Assembly (NCBI GenBank): GCA_004556545.1
Contig: SFGO01000059.1
Coordinates: 1 to 28,617, forward strand
Source: Clostridiales bacterium
GTDB lineage: Bacteria > Bacillota > Clostridia > Christensenellales > Aristaeellaceae
DNA: 28,617 nt
Reading direction: 5' to 3'
Shown here: in pieces, positions 15,655 to 22,844 of the stretch
Numbering within the stretch: position 1 is the stretch's first letter
How the letters are laid out: every line of letters starts with the position of its first letter
Translations under genes and position numbers: made by a program
Notes under the pieces: generated by a model
What the model saw: the letters and a program-made list of their open reading frames with translations, nothing else
Database searches by the model: none
Told to the model about the DNA's origin: nothing

Positions 15655-16020
15655 GCGCCGGAGTCGGCGCGTCAGGCCCTCTCAAAGGAGAATTTCTCAC
15701 GGCAAAGCTGTCTCTTGTCATGCTAGCAGGGTGGCTTTCCGCTCGCCCCCCTGCACCCTCTTCGGATCGCCTCCGAAGTAAATGAGTACCCCATGAAGGC
15801 TGCAAGCCCTTTTCCCGCGCCGGAGTCGGCGCGTCAATCCCCGTCAAGGGGAATTGCTTACGGCAAAGTTGTTGCCCATTGATGCAAGCAGGGGGCTTTC
15901 CTCGGGGCAAACAATCGGCGCGGCCCGCACTGCCGTGCGTCCCGCTTGTTGTTTGCCTGAACTCCGGGTCGCTAACCGCCTTCGGCGGTTCTGCAAGCCC
16001 TTCTCCCGCGCCGGAGTCGG
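15655..16020 (+). repeat. Second intergenic hairpin repeat family, about three copies
   Basis: GCGCCG GAGT CGGCGC hairpins stand at 15655-15670 and 15817-15832, and a partial third copy begins at 16008. After the first two, the order is again a short hairpin (CTCT...GGAG or CCCC...GGGG), then CGGCAAAG(C/T)TGT, then AGCAGGG(T/G)GGCTTTCC. Copies 2 and 3 share TGCAAGCCCTT.TCCCGCGCC before the hairpin. Another hairpin precedes each of these two: CTTCGGA/TCCGAAG at 15760-15778, and AACCGCC/GGCGGTT at 15974-15990. A hairpin with loop TGCC lies at 15926-15939. No gene is seen; the stretch to 16066 continues in the same style. Confidence 0.72.
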
Positions 16021-16066
16021 AGAATCAGCGCACCAATGGTGCAGAGCTATGCCCCCGCTGACGCAC

Positions 16067-16783
16067 TCACTCCTCCAAAATCCTTCCATCCGTAGAAATC
16101 GTCACCACATTCCACGGAATAAACTTCCCGCTTTGCTGTAAAGCCGCCTTCGCCGCGCGCTCCAGCCCGCCGCAGCAGGGCACCTCCATGCGCACCACCG
16201 TCACACTGCGGATGTCGTTCTGCCGGAGGATCTCCGTCAGCTTGTCCGAATAATCCACATCGTCCAGCTTGGGGCAGCCCACCAGCACAATGTGGTTCCG
16301 GATAAACTTCTGATGGAAATTGGCATAGGCGTAGGCCGTGCAGTCTGCGGCAATCAGCAGCTTGGCTCCGTCGAAATACGACGCGTTCACCGGTGCCAAA
16401 CGAATCTGTACCGGCCACTGGGAAAGCTGGCTGGGCATGTCCGCAGCCGCAGCGGGAGCGTTTTCCGCCCGATGAATGGCGCGGGCCATCATGCCGGGAC
16501 AGCCGCCGTGAGCGGGCCGGGATGGCACCGAAGCCTTTTCCGCCCGTTCTTTCAGATGCTTTTCCACCGCCGCTTCGTCGTAGGCGGCCGCTTCCCGCTC
16601 CACAAAGGTGATCGCGCCCGTGGGACAGGCGGGCAGACAGTTGCCCAGACCGTCGCAGTAATCGTCCCGCATCAGCCGGGCCTTGCCGTCCACCATGGCA
16701 ATGGCTCCCTCTTGACAGGCCGACGCGCATGCGCCGCATCCGTTGCATTTTTCCTCATCAATATGGATAATTTTGCGAATCAT
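16067..16783 (-). CDS. Ferredoxin-like 4Fe-4S protein with C-terminal extension
   Basis: A 238-aa protein with an N-terminal bacterial-ferredoxin domain. Cluster 1 ligands are C13, C16, C19 and C23. In the second motif (CDGLGNCLPACP) Cys 43, 49 and 53 are present but the position expected for the fourth Cys is L46. The linker 65-130 is Ala/Glu-rich. The C-terminal domain (about 135-238) contains DCTAYAYANFHQKF, LVGCPKLDD and VEVPCCGG-like Cys motifs; I do not know its function. GGGAGG precedes the ATG at 16783. It is divergent from a Crp/Fnr regulator across 160 nt, an arrangement known for redox or nitrosative-stress ferredoxins near Hcp, but no hcp is in this window. Confidence 0.83.
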   Translation of the reverse strand: MIRKIIHIDEEKCNGCGACASACQEGAIAMVDGKARLMRDDYCDGLGNCLPACPTGAITFVEREAAAYDEAAVEKHLKERAEKASVPSRPAHGGCPGMMARAIHRAENAPAAAADMPSQLSQWPVQIRLAPVNASYFDGAKLLIAADCTAYAYANFHQKFIRNHIVLVGCPKLDDVDYSDKLTEILRQNDIRSVTVVRMEVPCCGGLERAAKAALQQSGKFIPWNVVTISTDGRILEE

Positions 16784-16870
16784 ATTTCCTGCCTCCCTGT
16801 TGTTCCGCCGTTTTGGGGACAAGGCCCCGGCGGTCATGCAAAGCCGATTTTTCGGGAAAAGGACTTCCGC

Positions 16871-16899
16871 TTGACTTTGCGGGTTCAGTTTACTACAAT
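16871..16899 (+). promoter_or_regulatory. Near-consensus promoter of the Crp/Fnr gene
   Basis: TTGACT (16871-16876), a 17-nt spacer and TACAAT (16894-16899). Transcription would start near 16906, leaving a leader of about 38 nt that contains the palindrome at 16914-16929. Confidence 0.75.
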
Positions 16900-16913
16900 G
16901 CCGAAGGAATGTC

Positions 16914-16929
16914 CGTTGAATTTTCAACG
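16914..16929. promoter_or_regulatory. Operator-like palindrome in the Crp/Fnr leader
   Basis: CGTTGAA TT TTCAACG is a perfect inverted repeat just downstream of the predicted start site. It contains TTGA and TCAA half-sites as in Crp/Fnr operators, but they are 4 nt apart rather than the usual 6. It could allow autorepression. Confidence 0.5.
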
Positions 16930-16943
16930 AAAGGAAAAAGCCC

Positions 16944-17633
16944 ATGAAGGAAATTTTGACGGTGCTTGCATCCTCTTCCCTGTTTTCGGGGCTGACGGAG
17001 ACGGAAATTCAGGAAATCCAGCAAACGCTCCATGGAGAGCAGCGCGCCTTTGAGCGGGATGAACGCCTTCTTCGGGCGGGCGACCCGGCTAAGGCGTTCG
17101 GAATCCTGTTAAGCGGCGGGGCGCTGGTGCGGCAGGAGGATTTCTGGGGCAATCAGAATATTCTGTCCTCGCTGCATTCGGGAGACTGCTTTGCCGAATC
17201 CTTTGCCTGCCTTCCCGGCGCGATCCTGAATGTGGATGTGACGGCCAGCCAGCCCTGCGAAGCCCTTTTTCTGCAAACGGAGCGGCTTTTGTCCGGCGAG
17301 CTGTCCGCTTCCATCGGCGGCCAGCGGTTTTTGCAGCATTTTCTGGTCAATCTGGCGGGAAAAAATCTGCGCCTTAATGAAAAGATCACCCATATGGGCC
17401 AGCGCAGCACCCGGGCGAAGATTCTTTCCTACCTGTCCGCCTGCGCCCGCCGGCAGGGTGCCGCCGAGTTTGACGTACCCTTTTCGCGGCAGCAGCTGGC
17501 GGATTATCTGTCGGTGGATCGAAGCGGCTTGTCGGCGGAGCTTTGCCGCCTGCGGGACGAAGGGCTGATGGAGTTTCAAAGAGGGCATTTTCGGCTGAAA
17601 AAGCCGCTGGAAGAAGGATGGGAATCTTCGTAA
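16944..17633 (+). CDS. Crp/Fnr-family transcriptional regulator
   Basis: A 229-aa regulator with an N-terminal cyclic-nucleotide-binding-like beta-roll (about 10-120), a dimerisation helix (about 125-150) and a winged helix-turn-helix (about 165-215, SRQQLADYLSVDRSGLSAEL then RLRDEG). The beta-roll lacks the RxS cAMP-binding signature and there is no N-terminal Cys cluster like E. coli Fnr, so the effector is unknown; haem, redox or a small ligand are options. GAAAGGAAA precedes the ATG. The divergent Fe-S protein gene is its most likely target. The transcript ends at the hairpin at 17652-17692. Confidence 0.92.
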   Translation: MKEILTVLASSSLFSGLTETEIQEIQQTLHGEQRAFERDERLLRAGDPAKAFGILLSGGALVRQEDFWGNQNILSSLHSGDCFAESFACLPGAILNVDVTASQPCEALFLQTERLLSGELSASIGGQRFLQHFLVNLAGKNLRLNEKITHMGQRSTRAKILSYLSACARRQGAAEFDVPFSRQQLADYLSVDRSGLSAELCRLRDEGLMEFQRGHFRLKKPLEEGWESS

Positions 17634-17651
17634 TTTCATAAGATAGAAGAA

Positions 17652-17692
17652 TATACAAAAGGCGCAGCTTTCGCAGCTGCGCCTTTTGTATA
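17652..17692. terminator. Very strong bidirectional terminator
   Basis: An 18-bp perfect stem (17652-17669 with 17675-17692) with loop TTCGC. The stem ends in CCTTTTGTATA on both strands because of its symmetry. It separates the convergent Crp/Fnr gene and the zincin-like gene. Confidence 0.9.
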
Positions 17693-17695
17693 CTC

Positions 17696-18628
17696 TTATC
17701 TGTCCGCCAACCCGGAAGCCGCCGAATCATCCGGCTTCCCGTATTTTTCCTCCATTTCCTTCGTGTGGGCATGAAACCGTTCCAGCGCCCGCGACTGGAT
17801 GCCGGAAAGGTCCGCCGGATCGATCGCGGCAAACTCGCGCCGGATCCTTGCGGAGGCCAGTGCATGACTGTCGTTCGGTCTGCTTTCATCCGCCTGCGCG
17901 AAAAACTTTTGCAGCAGGCCCGGATCGCCGGAGTAATGGAGTTCCACCAGCTTGGCCCGGTACTCCAATTCCGTGGGGGTGATGCCCGGGAACTGCTTCA
18001 TATCCACGGTATGCTGCGCCTCATGTTTCAGAAGAGAGACCAGAAACCGCTCGCTATGAAAATCATACGCCTGCTCAATGCAGTTGATGGTGCCGTCCGG
18101 GGAAGCCCAGCCGTCGGTGCCGTACCTGCCGAAGGTCAGATAATCCATCCAGCCCCGAAAGACGAAGCCCTTGAGAATGTTGACGGCATATTCCGCCGTC
18201 CCGCCCGGCAACTCGACACGGTAGACCGTCGGAACAGTCTCTTTCCAGATGTAGGGGCCGTAATATCCCTGGGTTTTCCCGAAAAGCGTATGATAGCCCT
18301 CTGCTTCAAAAACCGCTTGAAGCTGCTCGGTCAGCGTCTCTTCCTTCTCTTCCGTCGCGTCCGGCATCCCCAGAAGCCTTTTCATCTGGGCCAGCAGCTT
18401 GTCGGCGGCCTCCGCCTCTGGCAGACCGGCATAAAAGGTAGCCCGGTAATAAACCTGATACAGCCGCAGAAGTTCGTTGAGCCTGTCCGGAACCTCAAAC
18501 GTGCGGTATTCGCCCTTTTCAAAAATCGCGGTATAGGCAGGAAGAACGTCCTGAAATTCCGGATGCTCCCGCATATACGCAATAGCGCCCTTCATGTCTC
18601 CGTTTATAAAAAACTGGCTGATCTGCAT
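17696..18628 (-). CDS. Zincin-like protein with HEAQH motif, unknown function
   Basis: A 310-aa soluble protein whose family I do not recognise. LLKHEAQHTVDMKQFPG holds an HExxH zinc-protease motif (H202, E203, H206). The following TELEYRAKLVEL offers E220/E222 as a third metal ligand, the gluzincin layout. No signal peptide or membrane segment is seen, so it would act in the cytoplasm. The N-terminal half (1-120) is helical and charged. The start has GAGAGGAAA upstream. A 76-aa membrane protein lies 28 nt upstream on the same strand, so they may be cotranscribed. Protease activity is an inference from the motif only. Confidence 0.72.
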   Translation of the reverse strand: MQISQFFINGDMKGAIAYMREHPEFQDVLPAYTAIFEKGEYRTFEVPDRLNELLRLYQVYYRATFYAGLPEAEAADKLLAQMKRLLGMPDATEEKEETLTEQLQAVFEAEGYHTLFGKTQGYYGPYIWKETVPTVYRVELPGGTAEYAVNILKGFVFRGWMDYLTFGRYGTDGWASPDGTINCIEQAYDFHSERFLVSLLKHEAQHTVDMKQFPGITPTELEYRAKLVELHYSGDPGLLQKFFAQADESRPNDSHALASARIRREFAAIDPADLSGIQSRALERFHAHTKEMEEKYGKPDDSAASGLADR

Positions 18629-18656
18629 GGCTTTCCTCTCCGCGCTGAAACTGGAA

Positions 18657-18887
18657 TCAGGCTTCCTTCTTCTCGAATACGCCCCATAAGGCCATACACA
18701 AGCCTATGATGGTTATGGCAACGAAAACATAAAAAACAGGTGCGAGTCCATAATTGGATAACAGCCACCACGCCGAAGCCCATTGCTCGTTATGGGTCCA
18801 CTGCATTCCCATGGGACCTGCCAAAAGAATGGCGCTGGAAATCAGTCCCGCTAAGAACATCACTGCCCCAAGAATGGTTTTTTTCAT
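18657..18887 (-). CDS. Small two-helix membrane protein
   Basis: A 76-aa hypothetical protein with two hydrophobic helices (about 5-24 and 46-68), a Trp-rich connecting loop (MQWTHNEQWASAWWLL) and a short charged C-terminus (FEKKEA). AGGAGATGA 5 nt upstream of the ATG supports a real gene. No family recognised. It is adjacent to the zincin-like gene on the same strand; it could anchor or be a substrate of that protein, which is speculation. Confidence 0.7.
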   Translation of the reverse strand: MKKTILGAVMFLAGLISSAILLAGPMGMQWTHNEQWASAWWLLSNYGLAPVFYVFVAITIIGLCMALWGVFEKKEA

Positions 18888-18969
18888 CCTGTCATCTCCT
18901 ATTCACAATCCTCTTTTTTTGAGCCAAATCCCGATGGACAGGCTTGTCTTCCTTCAGACAGCCGCATTT

Positions 18970-19788
18970 TTACAGGACAAACTTTCGAATGGCGGCGGCA
19001 ACGCCGTCTTCATCGTTGGTCAGGGTCACGTATTTGGCCGCAGCCTTGACCCGGGGCGAGGCGTTGCCCATGGCGGTGCCGAAGCCAGCGTATTCGATCA
19101 TGCTCAGGTCGTTGTCAAAATCGCCCAGCGTCATCACCTGATCCGGCCCGATGCCCATCTGCTCCGCCAGCTCCTGCACGGCGCGGCCCTTGCTGACGCC
19201 CCGGGGCATCAGCTCGTAATTGTCCGCCCAAGAGGAAGTGATTTCCAGCCCGGGCAGGGTTTCCAGCAGGCGGCCCAGCGCGTGGAGCTTTTCCGAATCC
19301 TGCTCGATGCAGACGAATTTGTTCACCCGGCCTTCCAGCGCCCGGGAATCGGCCTCTTCTCCGTGCAGGATGCGCGGCGCGCGGGGATCGTCCCAATGAG
19401 AGCACCAGAAAATATCCGAAGCGGGCGGGTCGCCCTGAAAAGCGGCGATATCGTTCTGCAGGAAGCAGGCGAAGGTCATTTTCCGCTCCTGAAACCATTG
19501 CAGGCATTGCAGAGCCGTTTCCCGGTCGATGGCGTGATCGGCGTAGGCCGTGCCGAAAGGCCGATCCAGACAGTAGCCGCCGTTCAGGGAGAGAATCGCC
19601 ATCTGGTCAAAGCCGTGGGTGACGGCAAACATGCCCGAATCCCCGGCGGGACGGCCGCTGCAAATGGCCAGCTTCACGCCTTTTTCCTCGGCGGCGCGCA
19701 GGGCGGCTACGTTGCCCGCGCTGAGTTCCTGACGGCTGTTGAGCAAGGTGCCGTCCATATCCATGGCAATCAGTCGAATGGGTTTCAT
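18970..19788 (-). CDS. Cof-type HAD phosphatase
   Basis: A 272-aa HAD-superfamily hydrolase of the Cof/YidA type, acting on sugar phosphates or similar small phosphate esters in the cytoplasm. Motif I is MDMDGTLL (D10 nucleophile, D12), motif II is CSGRP, motif III is the Lys in GVSKGRAV, and motif IV is GDFDNDLSM with the Mg-binding acids. A C2-type cap lies between motifs II and III. The ATG at 19788 has AAGGAG 9 nt upstream; a TTG six codons earlier would overlap the previous stop and is less likely. The RluA-family gene ends 14 nt upstream, so the two are probably cotranscribed. Confidence 0.92.
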   Translation of the reverse strand: MKPIRLIAMDMDGTLLNSRQELSAGNVAALRAAEEKGVKLAICSGRPAGDSGMFAVTHGFDQMAILSLNGGYCLDRPFGTAYADHAIDRETALQCLQWFQERKMTFACFLQNDIAAFQGDPPASDIFWCSHWDDPRAPRILHGEEADSRALEGRVNKFVCIEQDSEKLHALGRLLETLPGLEITSSWADNYELMPRGVSKGRAVQELAEQMGIGPDQVMTLGDFDNDLSMIEYAGFGTAMGNASPRVKAAAKYVTLTNDEDGVAAAIRKFVL

Positions 19789-19802
19789 GCTTTGGTACTC
19801 CT

Positions 19803-20675
19803 TCAAAAATCAGGGAAAATCGACAGCCGCAGGCGGTTGAGATAGCTCCATTCCCCGTCCAGCTCAAAACGGAGCTCCACGGCGCAGAGCATCAGCCGCC
19901 GGGCCTTCATGCGCTTGTTGAACGCCCGGTCGCCGTATTTGTCATCCCCCAGCAGGGGATGGCCGATTGCCGCCATCTGGGCGCGGATCTGATGGGTGCG
20001 GCCCGTGTGCAGCAGGATCTCCACCCGGGCGCAGAGGCCCGGCTCCAGCACGGTATACTCCGTCACGATGGGCAGGCTGCCGGGCTGCTCCTTCCGGGTG
20101 ACGCGCACCAGCGCCTTTTCGCTGTCCTTGGTGAGAAAAGCCCGCAGCACCGCGTGATCGGGCTGGGGCGTTCCTTGGGTCAGGCAGAGGTAGCGCTTAT
20201 GGATGCGCCGCTGCCGGAAGCCCTCTTCCATGGCGGCCTGTGCTTCCTCATCCCGGCACAAGAGCAGCAGTCCATCGGTCTGGTTGTCCAGCCGGTGGCA
20301 CAGCAGGGGATCCCGGGCGTCCGGCTCCTTCCGGCGAAGCTGCCTGCCCACCAGCTCGGGAAGGGTCAGCCCGCCCTTTCCGTCCGGCTGGCAGCTGACA
20401 CCCACAGGCTTGCGGACAATCAACACACGGCGATCCTCATACAGAATGGGAATTTCCCGCTCCCGAATCTCCTCGCCGGGGGTATAGAGGCGCACCTCCG
20501 CACCGGGAACCAGCATCGCCTGCCGATCGACCCGCTTGCCGTTCAGCTTCACGTCCCGCCGATCCAGCGCTTCCCGGACGGCATGCTCGGGCAACTGGGG
20601 CAGCATCCGCCGCAGCCAGGGAAAAAGCCGTCCCGGAGCGATGTCCTCCGGGATGGTCAAGGTATACAGTTTCAT
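19803..20675 (-). CDS. RluA-family pseudouridine synthase
   Basis: A 290-aa RNA pseudouridine synthase. An S4-like domain (about 15-70, REALDRRDVKLNGKRV) precedes the catalytic domain with HRLD (nucleophile D130). The motif continues NQTDGLLLL where most members have xxTSGL. HTGRTHQIRAQM and GHPLLGDDKYG, both characteristic of RluA/RluC/RluD, follow. The RNA target is unknown. GGAGC lies 8 nt upstream of the ATG, inside the end of the preceding gene, and the two genes are separated by a single base, so translation is coupled. Confidence 0.92.
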   Translation of the reverse strand: MKLYTLTIPEDIAPGRLFPWLRRMLPQLPEHAVREALDRRDVKLNGKRVDRQAMLVPGAEVRLYTPGEEIREREIPILYEDRRVLIVRKPVGVSCQPDGKGGLTLPELVGRQLRRKEPDARDPLLCHRLDNQTDGLLLLCRDEEAQAAMEEGFRQRRIHKRYLCLTQGTPQPDHAVLRAFLTKDSEKALVRVTRKEQPGSLPIVTEYTVLEPGLCARVEILLHTGRTHQIRAQMAAIGHPLLGDDKYGDRAFNKRMKARRLMLCAVELRFELDGEWSYLNRLRLSIFPDF

Positions 20676-20676
20676 C

Positions 20677-21714
20677 TTAATGCTCCAGCGCCGCTTTCAG
20701 GCCCAGCCAGCGCGGCGTTCCTTCGTACAGCCTGCGCACCGCATCCCGCATTTCCCGGGTAGGCAGCACCGTGACCGATTCCGCCAGCACGCTCTCCATT
20801 TCGGAAAGGGAGGCGTTCTGCTTGGCCAGCATGCGCAGGTCTTCCGCAATGTCATTCACGTCCAGCTCCGGCCGCAGCGCGCCCCGCAGGGCGGCGCACA
20901 TGGCTTCGTGCAGGGGAACTTCCTCCGGCAGGATGCCGTTCATGCCCCCTGCCACCATCTGCTGACTCATTTCAAAGGTGTCCAGCGCGCCCACCTGCTG
21001 GCGTTTGACCAGCTGATAGGGGTTGGCCAGCCCGGGATGCAGCAGGATCATGCCGCCCGCCCCGTCGGTGATGTAGTCAAAAGAGGCCTGCAAATACCGC
21101 CGGGCGATCTCCCGGGCCATGGGATCGTTGCGCTGCATCACGCCGCCCAGAAAAAATTCCATGGCCTGCGCCGCGTGCAATAGTCCCGTGATATACAAAA
21201 GCCCGTGGACTGTCGCGTCATAGCGCCACAGCCGTTCCCGGTCCATGGCCGCGCCGTCGGCGCTCATGGCGGTCAGCAGCGGCTCCTGCAGCGCGGCGGG
21301 AAGCGTCAGATACCAGTCGTCGCCCTCCGCCCGGAAGCTGCACCACAGGCGGCTCAGCAGCGCCTCCGCAGCGCCCAGATCGTCCCAGTCCGTCAAAAGC
21401 AGTTCGCCGTCGTTGATGAGCAGCTTTTCCAAAAGCTGCTGTTCTGCCGCGCCCACAAACCGGGCTTCCAGCGGAAGCCGGGCCAGCACCATGCCCCGCA
21501 GCTCGTCCAGCGAACAAAGACGCTGCTGCCCGGCCCGGAAATCAAAGGAATGCTCGTAAAGCGACTGAGCGTCCAGCTCCGTGGCTTCGGCGGAAAAAAG
21601 CGCCGCCCGAGGATGGGCAAAAAGCCTGCGCTCGCAGGCCTCGTACTGTTTTTCCCGCATCATGCTCATGGTCATTTCACTCAGGTCGGTATGAACCGTG
21701 GATTCCCGCAGCAT
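20677..21714 (-). CDS. Conserved-looking 345-aa protein of unknown function
   Basis: I do not recognise this protein. It is soluble, with no signal peptide or membrane helix, mainly helical by composition and rich in Leu, Ala and acidic residues. Segments that stand out are LLLTDWDDLGAAEALL (about 105-120), the aromatic Gly-rich HGLLYITGLLHAAQAMEFFLGG (about 167-188) and GGMILLHPGLANPYQLVKR (about 218-236). GGAGGGGGG precedes the ATG. It is the first gene behind a consensus promoter with an internal palindrome and is coupled to the pseudouridine synthase and the HAD phosphatase. Confidence 0.72.
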   Translation of the reverse strand: MLRESTVHTDLSEMTMSMMREKQYEACERRLFAHPRAALFSAEATELDAQSLYEHSFDFRAGQQRLCSLDELRGMVLARLPLEARFVGAAEQQLLEKLLINDGELLLTDWDDLGAAEALLSRLWCSFRAEGDDWYLTLPAALQEPLLTAMSADGAAMDRERLWRYDATVHGLLYITGLLHAAQAMEFFLGGVMQRNDPMAREIARRYLQASFDYITDGAGGMILLHPGLANPYQLVKRQQVGALDTFEMSQQMVAGGMNGILPEEVPLHEAMCAALRGALRPELDVNDIAEDLRMLAKQNASLSEMESVLAESVTVLPTREMRDAVRRLYEGTPRWLGLKAALEH

Positions 21715-21743
21715 GGCTTTCCCCCCCTCCGTAGCATCTATTC

Positions 21744-21771
21744 ATTATAACGTGACCCTGCAGGGTGTCAA
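21744..21771 (-). promoter_or_regulatory. Perfect-hexamer promoter for the 345-aa gene operon
   Basis: On the minus strand TTGACA (21771-21766) and TATAAT (21749-21744) are both full consensus, with a 16-nt spacer. The start site would be about 20-25 nt before the ATG region. A palindrome fills the spacer. Confidence 0.85.
21755..21766. promoter_or_regulatory. Operator-like palindrome between -35 and -10
   Basis: ACCCTGCAGGGT is a perfect 12-bp palindrome inside the spacer, touching the -35. A repressor bound there would block RNA polymerase; no candidate repressor gene is adjacent. Confidence 0.5.
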
Positions 21772-21832
21772 GGCTCTTTCCCCAGCCAATTCATAGGAAT
21801 GGCGGAGAAAATCTCCTGATTCATGATTCCTC

Positions 21833-22810
21833 TTATTCATCCGCCGGGAACGTCACCGTCACCACGCAGCCGGATTCGTTTTCAGCGGCGGAGATGCCCA
21901 GCAGCCCGTCGATGGTCTCAGCGGGGATGTACAGGCCTTCGCCGTAGGCGCGGATGTCGCGCACCTTCAATAGCTGGCGCACCCCGTTCAGGGTGATCTC
22001 CAGATGGATGGGCGTTCCTGCCTGATTTAGGCCGTAGGACAGCCGGTACAGGCTGCCGCCCAGCGCAAAGGCATAGCCGGGGTTGTCCGTGGTGTCCGAA
22101 GGCAGGATGGTAACGCCGTGACTGAGCAGAATTTCCCGCAGGGGCAGGTACAGCGCGCCGTCTTCGCTGCGGCAGGGCGGGAGCGCCGCCTCGTTTTCGC
22201 CAAGGATGGTCTGCCCGTCCACGGTGATGGTCCAGCCCTCCATGGGTTCCAGCACGGTCACAGGGGCTTCGGTAGCGACCACGGCGGGCGCGGGCGTATC
22301 CGTCGGAGCCGCCGTAGGCGAGGGGCTGGGGACAGGCGTATCTGTGGGGGCAGGCGTGGGCGACGGCGAGGGCGTCGGCGTGACGCTGCTCTGCCAGTAA
22401 TCCGCCCGGCGCACCTTTCCGCTGTCATAAAGCACGGACAGGGTATTCCGGCCCGCAATGCCGTCCGCCGTCAGGCCGTGGCTGTACTGAAAGCGTTCCA
22501 CGGCCCGCCGGGTCTGTTGGCCGAAACGGCCGTCCAGCTCGCCCTCATAATAGCCGTACTCGGCCAGCGCCTGCTGCAGGCGCAGCACTTCATCGCCTTT
22601 ATCGCCCGTCTGGATGGTATGATAATCCGGGTTCACGGACACCTCCACCGTGGGCACTGCCGTGGGCCGGGGCGTAGGTTCCGCCGTGGCCGTTACCGCC
22701 GGGGTGGGCGTGGACACCGTGGCCATGTAGGCTTCCGCGTCCGGCATGCTCTGCACGGAGGAAGCGTATACCATCGTCATATAGACAAGCAGCGTTTTCA
22801 GCAGATCCAT
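21833..22810 (-). CDS. Peptidoglycan-binding-domain protein with Pro/Thr linkers
   Basis: A 325-aa protein, probably exported. The N-terminus (MDLLKTLLVYMTMVYASS) is weakly hydrophobic and may be a signal or anchor. Residues about 33-55 are a Pro/Thr-rich linker. A PG_binding_1 domain follows (about 65-112: TGDKGDEVLRLQQALAEYGY, then DGRFGQQTRRAVERFQ). A second Pro/Ser/Thr linker with PTDTP and PSPSP repeats covers about 140-175. The C-terminal domain (about 185-320, WTITVDGQTI, LYLPLREILLSHG) resembles the copper-amine-oxidase N-terminal domain common in Clostridia surface proteins. It is 34 nt downstream of the Wzz/kinase-like gene, so it is likely part of a cell-envelope operon. Confidence 0.82.
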   Translation of the reverse strand: MDLLKTLLVYMTMVYASSVQSMPDAEAYMATVSTPTPAVTATAEPTPRPTAVPTVEVSVNPDYHTIQTGDKGDEVLRLQQALAEYGYYEGELDGRFGQQTRRAVERFQYSHGLTADGIAGRNTLSVLYDSGKVRRADYWQSSVTPTPSPSPTPAPTDTPVPSPSPTAAPTDTPAPAVVATEAPVTVLEPMEGWTITVDGQTILGENEAALPPCRSEDGALYLPLREILLSHGVTILPSDTTDNPGYAFALGGSLYRLSYGLNQAGTPIHLEITLNGVRQLLKVRDIRAYGEGLYIPAETIDGLLGISAAENESGCVVTVTFPADE

Positions 22811-22844
22811 CGTTCAACCTCCCGGTTTGATTTGAACCGTCGTC

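Noticed and set aside
15090..16089. Several 60-180-codon frames in the intergenic kilobase
   Set aside because: They run through tandem hairpin repeats and translate the repeat modules; no start signals or protein-like composition.
19789..19806. TTG start for the HAD phosphatase
   Set aside because: The ATG at 19788 has a well-spaced AAGGAG and begins directly at the conserved N-terminus of the family.
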